Of a stretch of DNA of 64,000 nucleotides, positions 1-8,299 are shown piece by piece. Under the pieces are notes generated by a model. The model was not told the DNA's origin. It made no database searches and saw nothing but the letters and a program-made list of their open reading frames with translations. The position numbers were made by a program, and so were the translations under genes. Position 1 is the stretch's first letter, and each line of letters begins with the position of its first letter. The DNA comes from an uncultured Prevotellaceae bacterium (GTDB lineage Bacteria; Bacteroidota; Bacteroidia; Bacteroidales; Muribaculaceae), in contig ONEL01000008.1 of the NCBI GenBank assembly GCA_900316835.1, forward strand, positions 18,588 to 82,587. The letters run 5' to 3'.

Positions 1-372
1 GGTGAGCCACGTGGGGCGCATTATGCCCAGGGGAGTCATGCGATAATGATTGGAGTTGAGCTGGGTGTCGTTGGCAAATTTCAATCCCGCGCCGGCAAGG
101 ATGACAGGTGTCATGGCGGCATTGTGAGTCACGCTAGCGATGCCCATCTTGGAATAAGGATGTTCTGGACTAAGACTTTTGATAGCGTCAAGTGGTTTGT
201 CCACTACGTTACCCTGCTCGTCAAATCCCAGCAGGTCGATTGACCCCGAGCTGTAATTTAATTTGCTAGGTCCTTTAACCATGAGAGCCACATTCTTGCC
301 GTTGGTGGCAAGGGCTATTCCACACATGATGGCACTCATTCCACCGCCTATTACTATAACGTCATATTTCAT
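1..372 (-). CDS. glpB: Anaerobic glycerol-3-phosphate dehydrogenase subunit B, N-terminal part
   Basis: This open frame starts at the ATG whose complement is at 370-372 and runs off the left edge, so only the first 124 codons are present. The product begins MKYDVIVIGGGMSAIMCG, a Rossmann FAD-binding loop (GGGMS), followed by a stretch resembling GlpB (SSGSIDLLGFD near residue 42). In the GlpABC enzyme, GlpB links the flavin subunit GlpA to the membrane subunit GlpC during anaerobic oxidation of glycerol 3-phosphate to dihydroxyacetone phosphate. It lies 132 bp downstream of glpA on the same strand, the usual glpAB order. glpC would be expected beyond the edge and cannot be checked. The identification rests on the start of the protein plus its neighbour. 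Confidence 0.85.
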   Translation of the reverse strand, partial: MKYDVIVIGGGMSAIMCGIALATNGKNVALMVKGPSKLNYSSGSIDLLGFDEQGNVVDKPLDAIKSLSPEHPYSKMGIASVTHNAAMTPVILAGAGLKFANDTQLNSNHYRMTPLGIMRPTWLT

Positions 373-504
373 AGCTCAATCCTACAATTTTCCTCAAGAC
401 AATTAAGGATAATAATCTTTGTTCTTGTTTTATTAATGACAATTGCCACGCCTTTTTTGAATGCGAGTAGGCAAGTGAAATTAATATTAGTATAGTTTGT
501 TAAA

Positions 505-2112
505 TTAATTGTTGTTTTTTTGCAGACCGCACAAGCCCTCATAGATGGTGGCGGTGAGCTGGGCCTCGCTCAGTGTGGGACCACACGCCACTGGGCGCAT
601 GCCTTTCCACCGTTCGTTCATGAACGATGCTAGGTCGTTGAGCGAATCCTTAGCGCTGCCACGCGACTCGCACAGCAAGGCTGCTGTGCGGCATGCGCAC
701 AATTTCCCTTGACAAGAGCCCATGCCCATGCGAGTGCGCCTGCGCATGTTGGTGAGGTTGCTAACATGAAGCTTTTCAATGGCAAATTTCATCTCGCCCA
801 CACTCACATGCTCACATTCGCACACCATGGTCTTGTCGCTTGCGCTATTTTCCTTGATTTCCTTGGTCAAAGTGCCGTGGCGTTCTTGCGCCGCTTTCTT
901 TGTGATAACATGATGGTTGCCATGTTTTCTGGGAATGTGCTCTTGCTCGCTACCTGGCAAGGGGAGAATAGCTGTGGTGCATGCGCCCACCTTGTCGAGC
1001 TTCTTGCACACCAGGTCGGTGGCAATCTCGGCCATGAGCCTGTAAGTCATCATTTTGCCTCCAGTAATGGTGATAAAACCATCCATGCCGTCACGCTCCT
1101 TGTGGTCGAGGCACACGATGCCACGGCTGATGCTGCGACCCGCTGGGTCATCGTCGCTAGCAACTAGCGGACGCACTCCGGCATAGGCTCTCAAGATGCG
1201 GGTGGTCATTAGCGATGGCACCAGTTTTGAGCCTTCATTGAGCAAGATTTCAACCTCCTGTGGTGTGACTCGCATGTTGTCTATTTCTTCAATGGGCACG
1301 CGGTCGCTGGTGGTGCCCAGAATGCTTACTATCTTGTCGGGGACAATGATATCGCCATTGGCTGGCTTGCGACAGCGGTTTATGACCATGTTGTTCACAC
1401 GATGACCAAATATCAATAGCGAGCCCTTAGCGGGAAACATATTTATCGTTATGCCTGCTTTCTTGGCAATGAGAGTGCCCCATATTCCTGCGGCATTAAC
1501 CGTGACAGGGGCATGAACCTCATGCTCCTCGCCAGTGAGATTGTTGTGCAGCCGCACACCGGTAACACTGGCATTTTCCACTATTAGCCCGGTCACTTCA
1601 TGATAGGTGAGGGTTACGGCGCCATGACGGCGAGCGTCGATGAGATTAGCGGTGGTTAATGTGAAAGGATCTATCGAGGCGTCGGGCACACGCACGGCAC
1701 CCGTTAGCGACGGATTTAGTGCCGGCTCCATGATGCGAGCCTCGGCAGGATCTATTATCTCTGCATTAATGCCGGCATTGAGGCATGAAGTTACAAAGGT
1801 CTGCTGATACTCCAAGTCATCCTCGGGTAGAGTGATAAACAAGCCGTCGGTTTCTTCAATGCAGTGGCGGGCAATGTGGCGCAAAATCAAGTTCTCGCCA
1901 ATGCACTCAGCCGCACTCTCTCGGTCGGTTACTGCATAGCGCGCTCCACTGTGAAGCAGCCCGTGATTGCGACCCGTTGCACCATTAGCAATGTCAAATC
2001 GCTCTACCAGCAACACCTTCAGTCCTCTGAGCGCACAATCGCGAGCTGTTCCTGCGCCAGTGATACCTCCACCTATTATGATGACATCAAATTCTTGATT
2101 CTCAAGTTTCAT
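505..2112 (-). CDS. glpA: Anaerobic glycerol-3-phosphate dehydrogenase subunit A
   Basis: The 535-residue product is close to the usual GlpA length of about 540. It opens with a Rossmann FAD motif (VIIIGGGITGAGTARD, residues 10-25) and a DAO-type oxidoreductase fold with VLLVERFDIANGATGRN near residue 33. The C-terminal third carries a BFD-like [2Fe-2S] region, with cysteines in VCECEH and in GMGSCQGKLCACR. GlpA oxidises sn-glycerol 3-phosphate and passes electrons through GlpB and GlpC to the quinone pool under anaerobic conditions. The ATG at 2112 lies directly before the FAD motif and is the natural start. A TAnnTTTG-type -7 element on the minus strand (2176-2183) probably drives glpA-glpB. 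Confidence 0.95.
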   Translation of the reverse strand: MKLENQEFDVIIIGGGITGAGTARDCALRGLKVLLVERFDIANGATGRNHGLLHSGARYAVTDRESAAECIGENLILRHIARHCIEETDGLFITLPEDDLEYQQTFVTSCLNAGINAEIIDPAEARIMEPALNPSLTGAVRVPDASIDPFTLTTANLIDARRHGAVTLTYHEVTGLIVENASVTGVRLHNNLTGEEHEVHAPVTVNAAGIWGTLIAKKAGITINMFPAKGSLLIFGHRVNNMVINRCRKPANGDIIVPDKIVSILGTTSDRVPIEEIDNMRVTPQEVEILLNEGSKLVPSLMTTRILRAYAGVRPLVASDDDPAGRSISRGIVCLDHKERDGMDGFITITGGKMMTYRLMAEIATDLVCKKLDKVGACTTAILPLPGSEQEHIPRKHGNHHVITKKAAQERHGTLTKEIKENSASDKTMVCECEHVSVGEMKFAIEKLHVSNLTNMRRRTRMGMGSCQGKLCACRTAALLCESRGSAKDSLNDLASFMNERWKGMRPVACGPTLSEAQLTATIYEGLCGLQKNNN

Positions 2113-2175
2113 AGTTCTGGGTAAAGATCAATGTTCTTGTTGTTGTTTTACAAAAACTTTGTGTGCTTGCAACCA

Positions 2176-2183
2176 CAAAGATA
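2176..2183 (-). promoter_or_regulatory. Candidate -7 promoter element of glpAB
   Basis: On the minus strand this reads TATCTTTG, matching the Bacteroidota TAnnTTTG consensus, 64 bp upstream of the glpA start. No clear TTTG -33 box lies at the expected 19-21 bp spacing, so the assignment is moderate. Confidence 0.45.
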
Positions 2184-2305
2184 TAAAAAAAACTCTACAC
2201 TCGCATGTTTTTAATACTTTTTTTAAATCAACCTTGTCAGCGACATTAACACTATAGCTTCAAAATGCAAGAAGTATTTATTTTTTTTAGAAAAAAACGA
2301 ATTTA

Positions 2306-2337
2306 TTTGCCAATTTCAAATAAAGAAGCTATTTTTG
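2306..2337 (+). promoter_or_regulatory. Sigma-ABfr type promoter of the Ugd-like gene
   Basis: A TTTG -33 box (2306-2309), a 20-bp spacer and TATTTTTG (2330-2337) match the Bacteroidota consensus exactly. Transcription should start near 2344, giving an untranslated leader of about 80 nt before the ATG at 2425. Confidence 0.75.
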
Positions 2338-2424
2338 TGTCGAAACAAGAAAAGTACTCTTTGTGATAATTGCTTGTCACTGCAAGAGTGGTAATTTTAC
2401 ATAACACACACTATTATCTAAATT

Positions 2425-3744
2425 ATGAATATACTAATCGTGGGCACAGGTTATGCGGGACTGGTTACTGGCGCTTGCTTTGCCGACCTGGGAGTGAACG
2501 TTACATGCGTCGACAGCGACGCCCGCAAGATTAATCTTCTTCTATATGGAGGACTGCCCATCTATGAGCAAGGACTTGAAGACATGGTCAAGCGCTCGGT
2601 TGAAGCGCAGCGACTCAATTTTACGAGCAATTTTTCTACAGTCTTTGACGATGTGGACTACGTGTTCTGCACTGTCGACACTCCACCGGCACAGGACGGT
2701 AGCACCGACCTCACTCAAGTGGTTGACACAGCAACACGATTTGCACGACAAATAAAGAAATACTCAGTGTTCATTATCAAGTCTACTGTGCCACTGGGTA
2801 CTTGCAAGAAGGTAAAAGACCTTATTAAAAAAATCCTTGATGAGCGCGAGGTGGATTTTGATTTCGACGTGGTTTCTAACCCCGATTTCCTTACCGAGGG
2901 TAATGCTATCAAGAATTTCATGAAGCCCGACCGCATAATCTTGGGCGTGGAAAACGACCGCTCGCGAAAGGCCATGGACACACTTTATCATCCTCTCAAG
3001 TTCAAGTATTTCCCGGTTATCTACACCGACCCCACCACTGCCGAGATGATAAAATATGCCGCCACTTCAATGCTTGCTACACGAGTGAGCTTCATGAATG
3101 AGATTGCCAACTTGTGTGAGCTGGTGGGGGCCGACATCAACACGGTGCGGCACGGAGTGGGAACCGACAGCCGCATTGGCTCTAAATACATTTACCCTGG
3201 ATGCGGTTATGGAGGCACACTATTCCCAAAGGATATCAACGACCTCATCAACATTGGGGAGGAGAATTGCTACTCCATGGAGGTCTTGAAGGCTGTGGAC
3301 AAGGTCAATACCAAGCAAAAGCGCAGGCTTTTTGAGAAATTTAGCGATTTTTTTGCGGGCAACATTGCCGGTAAAACTGTGGCACTGTGGGGACTCTCGT
3401 TTAAGCCCGACACCGACGACATTCGCCAGTCGCCTGCCATCAACACCATCGACCTTCTCCTGCAAGCAGGGTGCCACGTGCGCGTTTTCGACCCCGTGGC
3501 AATGAATGCCATCAAGTTCAGGTGGAACGACATCTATTGCGCTCTCGATATCTACGACGCTGTCAACAAGGCCGATGCTGTCATGCTCGTCACCGAGTGG
3601 CGACAGTTCAGAGTGCCGGCTTGGGATCGTGTGAAACAACTCATGAGAACTCCTCTCGTTATTGACGGGCGCAATATCTACGATGCCGACGAGCTCACCG
3701 CCATGGGATTTAAATACACTTGCATAGGTAAATCACCAAGCTAG
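2425..3744 (+). CDS. UDP-glucose/UDP-sugar 6-dehydrogenase homologue with diverged active site
   Basis: The 439-residue product has the full three-domain layout of UDP-glucose dehydrogenases: N-terminal Rossmann NAD-binding domain (GTGYAGLVTGACFADLG, 7-23), KSTVPLGT at 119-126, central dimerisation helix, and C-terminal UDP-binding domain (ALWGLSFKPDTDDIRQSP near 320). Several catalytic positions differ from the family. The usual GG(S/T/Y)C(F/L)PKD motif reads GGTLFPKD, so leucine 266 replaces the nucleophilic cysteine. The NPEFL glutamate is aspartate (D154). The KYAAN asparagine is threonine (T214). Lys210 and Asp270 are kept. Normal enzymes oxidise UDP-glucose to UDP-glucuronate for polysaccharides. 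This copy may be inactive as a dehydrogenase or changed in function. It stands alone with its own promoter. Confidence 0.85.
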   Translation: MNILIVGTGYAGLVTGACFADLGVNVTCVDSDARKINLLLYGGLPIYEQGLEDMVKRSVEAQRLNFTSNFSTVFDDVDYVFCTVDTPPAQDGSTDLTQVVDTATRFARQIKKYSVFIIKSTVPLGTCKKVKDLIKKILDEREVDFDFDVVSNPDFLTEGNAIKNFMKPDRIILGVENDRSRKAMDTLYHPLKFKYFPVIYTDPTTAEMIKYAATSMLATRVSFMNEIANLCELVGADINTVRHGVGTDSRIGSKYIYPGCGYGGTLFPKDINDLINIGEENCYSMEVLKAVDKVNTKQKRRLFEKFSDFFAGNIAGKTVALWGLSFKPDTDDIRQSPAINTIDLLLQAGCHVRVFDPVAMNAIKFRWNDIYCALDIYDAVNKADAVMLVTEWRQFRVPAWDRVKQLMRTPLVIDGRNIYDADELTAMGFKYTCIGKSPS

Positions 3745-3883
3745 TCGTAGCCCCCACCCCCCATTAACAACCATTCAGTTTTCGGTTGTCAGATTAATCA
3801 GAAAAATCTGTAGTTTAGGAAAAAAACTACAAGTTTTTCTGATTTTTTAATTAGTTGATTGGGAATAATTAAAAAAAGGGGGG

Positions 3884-4093
3884 CGCCATGCTGAGCATGC
3901 CCCCTGTCCAGCAGTAATGGGCGCTTCGCTTAAAATTGATTAAAAAATTAATTTAAAAATTTTAATCTTTCTGCAATAGATAATTTTAATTTAACCTTAA
4001 GCTCGAGGGAGTTAGCAGCATAAGTCGTGCCACCGGCACGGTGTGCGAACAGCGAACTTCCCTCAATTTTAAGTGCGAAGCACGCCCCCCTTG
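3884..4093 (+). repeat. MITE-like dispersed intergenic repeat, copy 1
   Basis: The core has imperfect terminal inverted repeats: GGGCGCTTCGCTTAAAATT at 3919-3937 and the complementary AATTTTAAGTGCGAAGCACG at 4065-4084, which runs on as CCCCCC. Most of it matches, in reverse orientation, the repeat at 27198-27300, including an inner stretch around CAATAGATAATTTTAATTTA. Compared with that copy it carries roughly 70 extra bp (about 3995-4064). A GCATGC-containing palindrome flanks it at 3886-3902. There is no coding capacity. Confidence 0.7.
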
Positions 4094-4232
4094 TCGGTCG
4101 GGTTGCGCCATGCGTAGTATGGCGCAAAGGGTAAAACACTAATTTGTCTTTGAAAAAGTTGATCATTTCATGAATTTTAAAAAAATAAAACAAAAAAATC
4201 ATTTTTATCGGTGCTATTGAGAAATTAATTAC

Positions 4233-4240
4233 TATCTTTG
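4233..4240 (+). promoter_or_regulatory. Candidate -7 promoter element of the sppA-lpxK region
   Basis: TATCTTTG matches the TAnnTTTG consensus 115 bp upstream of sppA. The -33 region is weak, so this is inferred from the -7 box and its position. Confidence 0.5.
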
Positions 4241-4354
4241 TAGGATTGCATGGGCGGTGAAATAGCCTGTGACATGGAAAACGAGATTATTAACAATGAC
4301 TGCCACATGAGTTGTGCGATGTGGTAAACTTTTTAAAATAAACAATTTAGCATC

Positions 4355-6157
4355 ATGTTAAAGAAATTCTTCTTGATAGTTTGTGGATCGTTTGTGGGTG
4401 CTTTTTTGGCCCTGATAATTGTGACCCTGTTGTCGGTGATGATGAGTTTCGTGATATTTGGCTCCCTTGCCAGCTCAATGGGTAGCACCAAGATCGAGAA
4501 AAACTCTATCATGTACTTGCGCCTGGAAGGAACCCTCAACGAGCGAGAAGCTACCGGCATGGAAACCCTGGCTACGATGATGCCATCCAGGAATCAGAGC
4601 CAAAGCCTGAGCACGCTAGTCAAGGGCTTGAAACTCGCCAAGGAAAACAACAACATTAAGGGGCTATATATCGACTGCCGTGGCATGGCGGCAGGCATGG
4701 CATCACTGCAAGAGTTGCGCAATGCCATTCAGGATTTCAAGAAGAGCAAGAAATTTGTCTACGCCTTTGGCGACGAGGGAATTATGCAGAGCGACTACTA
4801 CGTGGCATCGGTTGCCGACAGCATCTTCCTCAATCCGGAAGGAATGGTCGACGTGCATGGGTTGGGCTCGACAACACCCTACATGAAAAAACTCCTCGAC
4901 AAGCTGGGCGTGGAGATGCAAGTGGTGAGGGTGGGAACCTTCAAAAGTGCCGTGGAACCTTTCATGCTTGAGAACATGAGCGATGCTAACCGTTTGCAAC
5001 AAAAGCACTACCTGGGAAGCTTGTGGGGAGTAATCTCAAGCGACATGGCAAAGGCTCGTGGCATTGACACTGCCAAGCTCCACATGCTGTGCGATAGCGT
5101 GATGGCTACCATGAGCAGCGATGAATTGAAAGCTAATAAGTTAATAGACCGAACTTGCTACCGCACCGAGATGGAAGACAAGCTCCGAGCCCTTACAGGT
5201 GTTAAGGAAGATGAGGAGCTAAAGCTTGTCACTGCCGATGTCTTACTATCTAACGATACCGGTAGCCTGATAACTTCGTCAAGCAATGAAATCGCTATTG
5301 TTTATGCCACAGGTGAGATTGATGCTGGCGCGTCAATTCCTGGTGCCAGTGCCGATGGCATTGACAGCGAGAAACTATCTCAAACCATTCGACAGCTACA
5401 GTATGACGACAATGTGAAGGGACTTGTGCTGCGTGTCAACTCGCCAGGCGGTAGCGCGTTTGGCAGTGAGGTGATATGGAAAGCTGTCGAGGACTTCAAG
5501 AGCTCGGGCAAGCCCGTGGCTGTGTCGATGGGCGACTATGCCGCTTCAGGCGGATATTATATCTCCTCAGGCGCGGGACGCATCTTTGCCGACCCACTCA
5601 CCATCACCGGTAGCATTGGCATCTTTGGTATGATTCCGTGCGCGAGCAACTTGATTAACAACACCCTTGGGGTGAATTTTGAGGAAGTCTCTACTGGCGA
5701 CAATGTGATTGTGGGTACTCCATTTAAGCCTCTCACCAGCCAGCAGAAGGACGCCCTGCAACGCATGGTGAACCGTGGCTACGACACCTTCACCAAGCGC
5801 TGTGCTACTGGTCGCAAAGTGTCGCAAGACTCTATAAAAGTGATTGGAGAAGGCCGCGTGTGGGATGCCATCACAGCTAAGAAAATAGGGCTCGTTGACG
5901 AACTTGGAGGACTGGGCGATGCCTTGAAATGGGTGGCGCAGCAGGCAAAACTCAAGGACGGCGATTACACCACAGGCGAGTATCCTAGCCTGGAAATGTC
6001 GTTTATGGACATGTTTGGAACAATGTATTCTATCAAGCAGGAGCAAGACTTGCGCCAGCGCATGGGGTTGTTCTACACCACATGGCAGCAACTGCAGGTC
6101 ATCATGGGTCGTGAAAAAGTGCTGTGCCTGATGGAGCCTATTGAAATCGTTTTTTAA
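4355..6157 (+). CDS. sppA: Signal peptide peptidase SppA, long (67 kDa) type
   Basis: The 600-residue product has one N-terminal membrane helix (residues 3-33) and two tandem ClpP/crotonase-like domains, the layout of long-form SppA. The general-base lysine sits in GTFKSAVEPF in the N-terminal domain and the nucleophilic serine in SMGDYAASGGYYIS in the C-terminal domain, so the Ser-Lys dyad shared across domains is intact. SppA is an inner-membrane protease with its active site in the periplasm; it degrades signal peptides left after secretion. lpxK follows after 27 bp and is probably co-transcribed. Confidence 0.95.
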   Translation: MLKKFFLIVCGSFVGAFLALIIVTLLSVMMSFVIFGSLASSMGSTKIEKNSIMYLRLEGTLNEREATGMETLATMMPSRNQSQSLSTLVKGLKLAKENNNIKGLYIDCRGMAAGMASLQELRNAIQDFKKSKKFVYAFGDEGIMQSDYYVASVADSIFLNPEGMVDVHGLGSTTPYMKKLLDKLGVEMQVVRVGTFKSAVEPFMLENMSDANRLQQKHYLGSLWGVISSDMAKARGIDTAKLHMLCDSVMATMSSDELKANKLIDRTCYRTEMEDKLRALTGVKEDEELKLVTADVLLSNDTGSLITSSSNEIAIVYATGEIDAGASIPGASADGIDSEKLSQTIRQLQYDDNVKGLVLRVNSPGGSAFGSEVIWKAVEDFKSSGKPVAVSMGDYAASGGYYISSGAGRIFADPLTITGSIGIFGMIPCASNLINNTLGVNFEEVSTGDNVIVGTPFKPLTSQQKDALQRMVNRGYDTFTKRCATGRKVSQDSIKVIGEGRVWDAITAKKIGLVDELGGLGDALKWVAQQAKLKDGDYTTGEYPSLEMSFMDMFGTMYSIKQEQDLRQRMGLFYTTWQQLQVIMGREKVLCLMEPIEIVF

Positions 6158-6184
6158 TAAGAAGATTTTCATCTAACCAAACTG

Positions 6185-7300
6185 ATGGATTTAGATAAAT
6201 TTTTAAAAGCCAGTAACAAGATACTTGGCGCAATCGAGAAGACTCTGCTCACTCCACTATCGTGGATATATGGCGCTGGAGTGTGGTTGCGGCAAGTGGG
6301 ATTTAACACAGGTTTGTTGAAACAAGAGGAGTTTGACGTGCCTGTGGTAACCATTGGCAATGTCACTGTGGGAGGTACAGGAAAAACTCCACATGTGGAA
6401 TACATTGTCTCACGATTGTGCCGCAAGTATGAAATTGCCGTGCTCAGTCGTGGCTATAAGCGTCACACCAAGGGCTTTGTGCTGGCAAGCGACAATCTCT
6501 CGCCAGTCGACCTGGGCGATGAGCCTTATCAAATATATCGCAAATTCAGGGGTATGGTCACCGTGGCGGTGTGTGAAGACCGCAGGCAAGGCATCAAGAA
6601 CTTGTTGCGAATAAATCCCGAGATAAACCTCGTTATTCTCGACGATGCCATGCAGCACCGCTATGTGAAGCCCAGGGTGAGCGTGGTGATGATTGACTAT
6701 AACCGCCCACCCTATGAGGATAAACTGCTTCCTTTGGGTTCATTGCGTGAGCCTGCCGATCGCATCCTGAAGTGCGACATGGTGGTAGTTACTAAATGCC
6801 CCGACGAGGTCAAACCTGTTGACTTGCGCATGGTGAAAGAACACATGGACTTGTTCAAGTTTCAGCAGCTTTATTTCAGTAAGGTGCGTTATGGCGCTCC
6901 TGAGCCTGTATTCCCCATTGGCAACCCCGATCTCACTTCTCTCAACTGGCTTGATGAGGATGACCTCATTCTGGGCGTTGCGGGCATTGCCAACCCACGG
7001 CCATTCGCTAAGTATCTTAAGCAATTTGGCACACGGCTCAAGGTTATCCATTACGATGATCATCACAACTATTCGCGCGACGACTTCCGCTACATCTTCA
7101 AGCTCTTCCATGAGCTGGAGGGAAAGCGCAAGTATATCGTCACTACCGAGAAAGATGCGGTGCGCATTCTCAATAGCCCTTATTTTCCACCCACACGTCA
7201 AAACTCTATTTACTTCATCCCCATTCAGGCTGATTTCCTCAATTATGAAGACCGTGACTTCATTTATGAGTTGCAAAAGAAAATTGAAGGTATTGAGTGA
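6185..7300 (+). CDS. lpxK: Tetraacyldisaccharide 4'-kinase
   Basis: The 371-residue protein matches LpxK in length. It has a short N-terminal membrane-associated segment (LSWIYGAGVWLRQ) and a P-loop in GNVTVGGTGKTPHVEYI (about residues 59-75), followed by the conserved LSRGY and DDAMQHR motifs. LpxK phosphorylates the 4' position of the lipid A disaccharide at the cytoplasmic face of the inner membrane. It fits with lpxB elsewhere in this window as part of outer-membrane biogenesis. It directly follows sppA, which suggests an envelope operon. The ATG at 6185 precedes a full-length N terminus. Confidence 0.95.
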   Translation: MDLDKFLKASNKILGAIEKTLLTPLSWIYGAGVWLRQVGFNTGLLKQEEFDVPVVTIGNVTVGGTGKTPHVEYIVSRLCRKYEIAVLSRGYKRHTKGFVLASDNLSPVDLGDEPYQIYRKFRGMVTVAVCEDRRQGIKNLLRINPEINLVILDDAMQHRYVKPRVSVVMIDYNRPPYEDKLLPLGSLREPADRILKCDMVVVTKCPDEVKPVDLRMVKEHMDLFKFQQLYFSKVRYGAPEPVFPIGNPDLTSLNWLDEDDLILGVAGIANPRPFAKYLKQFGTRLKVIHYDDHHNYSRDDFRYIFKLFHELEGKRKYIVTTEKDAVRILNSPYFPPTRQNSIYFIPIQADFLNYEDRDFIYELQKKIEGIE

Positions 7301-7372
7301 GAATAAGGCAACAGCATCTTTAATTTGATGCATAAAAAAGAAACATTTTATTAACTATAATACATTAGCATT

Positions 7373-8215
7373 ATGAATCAAGAAGTTAACTGGCTAGAAA
7401 GAATTCAAGAGACTGCGAGTTTCATTAAGCAGAAGGTGGGAGGTGAAATGCCTAAAGCTGCCATTATCTTGGGTTCAGGACTTGGAAACTTAGTCAACGA
7501 AATCGACATTAAGGTAGCTATACCTTATAGCGAGATACCTAATTTCCCCATCTCTACCGTTGAAGGTCACAAGGGACAACTGATTTTTGGTAACCTTGGT
7601 GATAAATATGTTATGGCCATGCAGGGCCGTTTCCATTATTACGAAGGTTATTCAATGAAGGAAGCCACTTTCCCCGTGCGCGTGATGAAAGCCATTGGTG
7701 TGAAGGTGCTATGCGTGAGCAATGCTGCTGGGGGCATGAACCCTAACTTCCGCGTGGGTGATGTGATGCTGATTACCGACCACATCAATCTCTTCCCCGA
7801 TCATCCCTTGCGTGGCAAGAATTATAACGAGCTGGGACCACGTTTCCCTGCCATGAACGAGGCCTATAGTCATCGCATTCTTGACCTCGCACGCAACATT
7901 GCCAAGGAGAACGATATTAGACTGATGGAAGGTGTGTATGTTGGCACGCAAGGTCCAACGTTCGAGACTCCATCGGAGTATCGATATTTCTATCGCATTG
8001 GTGGCGACGCTGTAGGTATGAGCACCGTCCCCGAGGTGATTGTGGCTCGACATGGTGATATGGAAGTGTTCGGACTCAGTGTTATTACCGACTTGGGAGG
8101 TGAAGGCATCTTTGTTGACGTCTCGCACGAAGAGGTTCAGCAAGCGGCTTCCAAGGCCGAACCCATCATGTCGTTCCTGGTTAAAGAGATTATTAATAAA
8201 CTCGAGGAAGTTTAA
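7373..8215 (+). CDS. Purine-nucleoside phosphorylase, trimeric (class I) type
   Basis: The 280-residue product has the hallmarks of trimeric purine nucleoside phosphorylases: ILGSGLGNLV near residue 32, phosphate-contacting GRFHYYEGYS, CVSNAAGGMN, and TQGPTFETPSEYR with the purine-binding glutamate. The position equal to the base-binding asparagine in mammalian PNP (VITN) is aspartate here (VITDLG), which may alter 6-oxo versus 6-amino purine preference; related Bacteroidales enzymes, as I recall, also have it. The enzyme cleaves purine nucleosides with phosphate for salvage. A second, unrelated hexameric PNP (deoD) occurs at 38286. A strong terminator follows the gene. Confidence 0.93.
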   Translation: MNQEVNWLERIQETASFIKQKVGGEMPKAAIILGSGLGNLVNEIDIKVAIPYSEIPNFPISTVEGHKGQLIFGNLGDKYVMAMQGRFHYYEGYSMKEATFPVRVMKAIGVKVLCVSNAAGGMNPNFRVGDVMLITDHINLFPDHPLRGKNYNELGPRFPAMNEAYSHRILDLARNIAKENDIRLMEGVYVGTQGPTFETPSEYRYFYRIGGDAVGMSTVPEVIVARHGDMEVFGLSVITDLGGEGIFVDVSHEEVQQAASKAEPIMSFLVKEIINKLEEV

Positions 8216-8233
8216 TTTAACGACAATTAATAT

Positions 8234-8284
8234 AATGTCCTCAAAATCTCCTCAAAGAGGTGGCTCTTTTGAGGACATTTTTTC
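8234..8284 (+). terminator. Rho-independent terminator after the purine nucleoside phosphorylase gene
   Basis: A 13-bp perfect stem (AATGTCCTCAAAA at 8234-8246 with its complement at 8267-8279) is followed by a T run. It lies 18 bp after the stop codon and 15 bp before the thiL start, so it separates the two transcription units. Confidence 0.85.
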
Positions 8285-8299
8285 ATATTAGATTTAAAA

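Larger units (their letters stand above)
3745..4354. other. Intergenic region with a dispersed repeat and the sppA promoter
   Basis: No convincing gene lies in these 610 bp. The first part has A/T-rich inverted sequence (CAGAAAAATCTGTAGTTTAGG followed by AAACTACAAGTTTTTCTG, 3797-3842) that could fold as a terminator for the upstream gene. Positions 3884-4093 are a copy of a dispersed repeat also found near 27.2 kb. The end holds a TATCTTTG -7 element for sppA. Confidence 0.6.

Noticed and set aside
46..243. 65-codon plus-strand frame at the left edge
   Set aside because: It is antisense to glpB, which carries a clear FAD motif.
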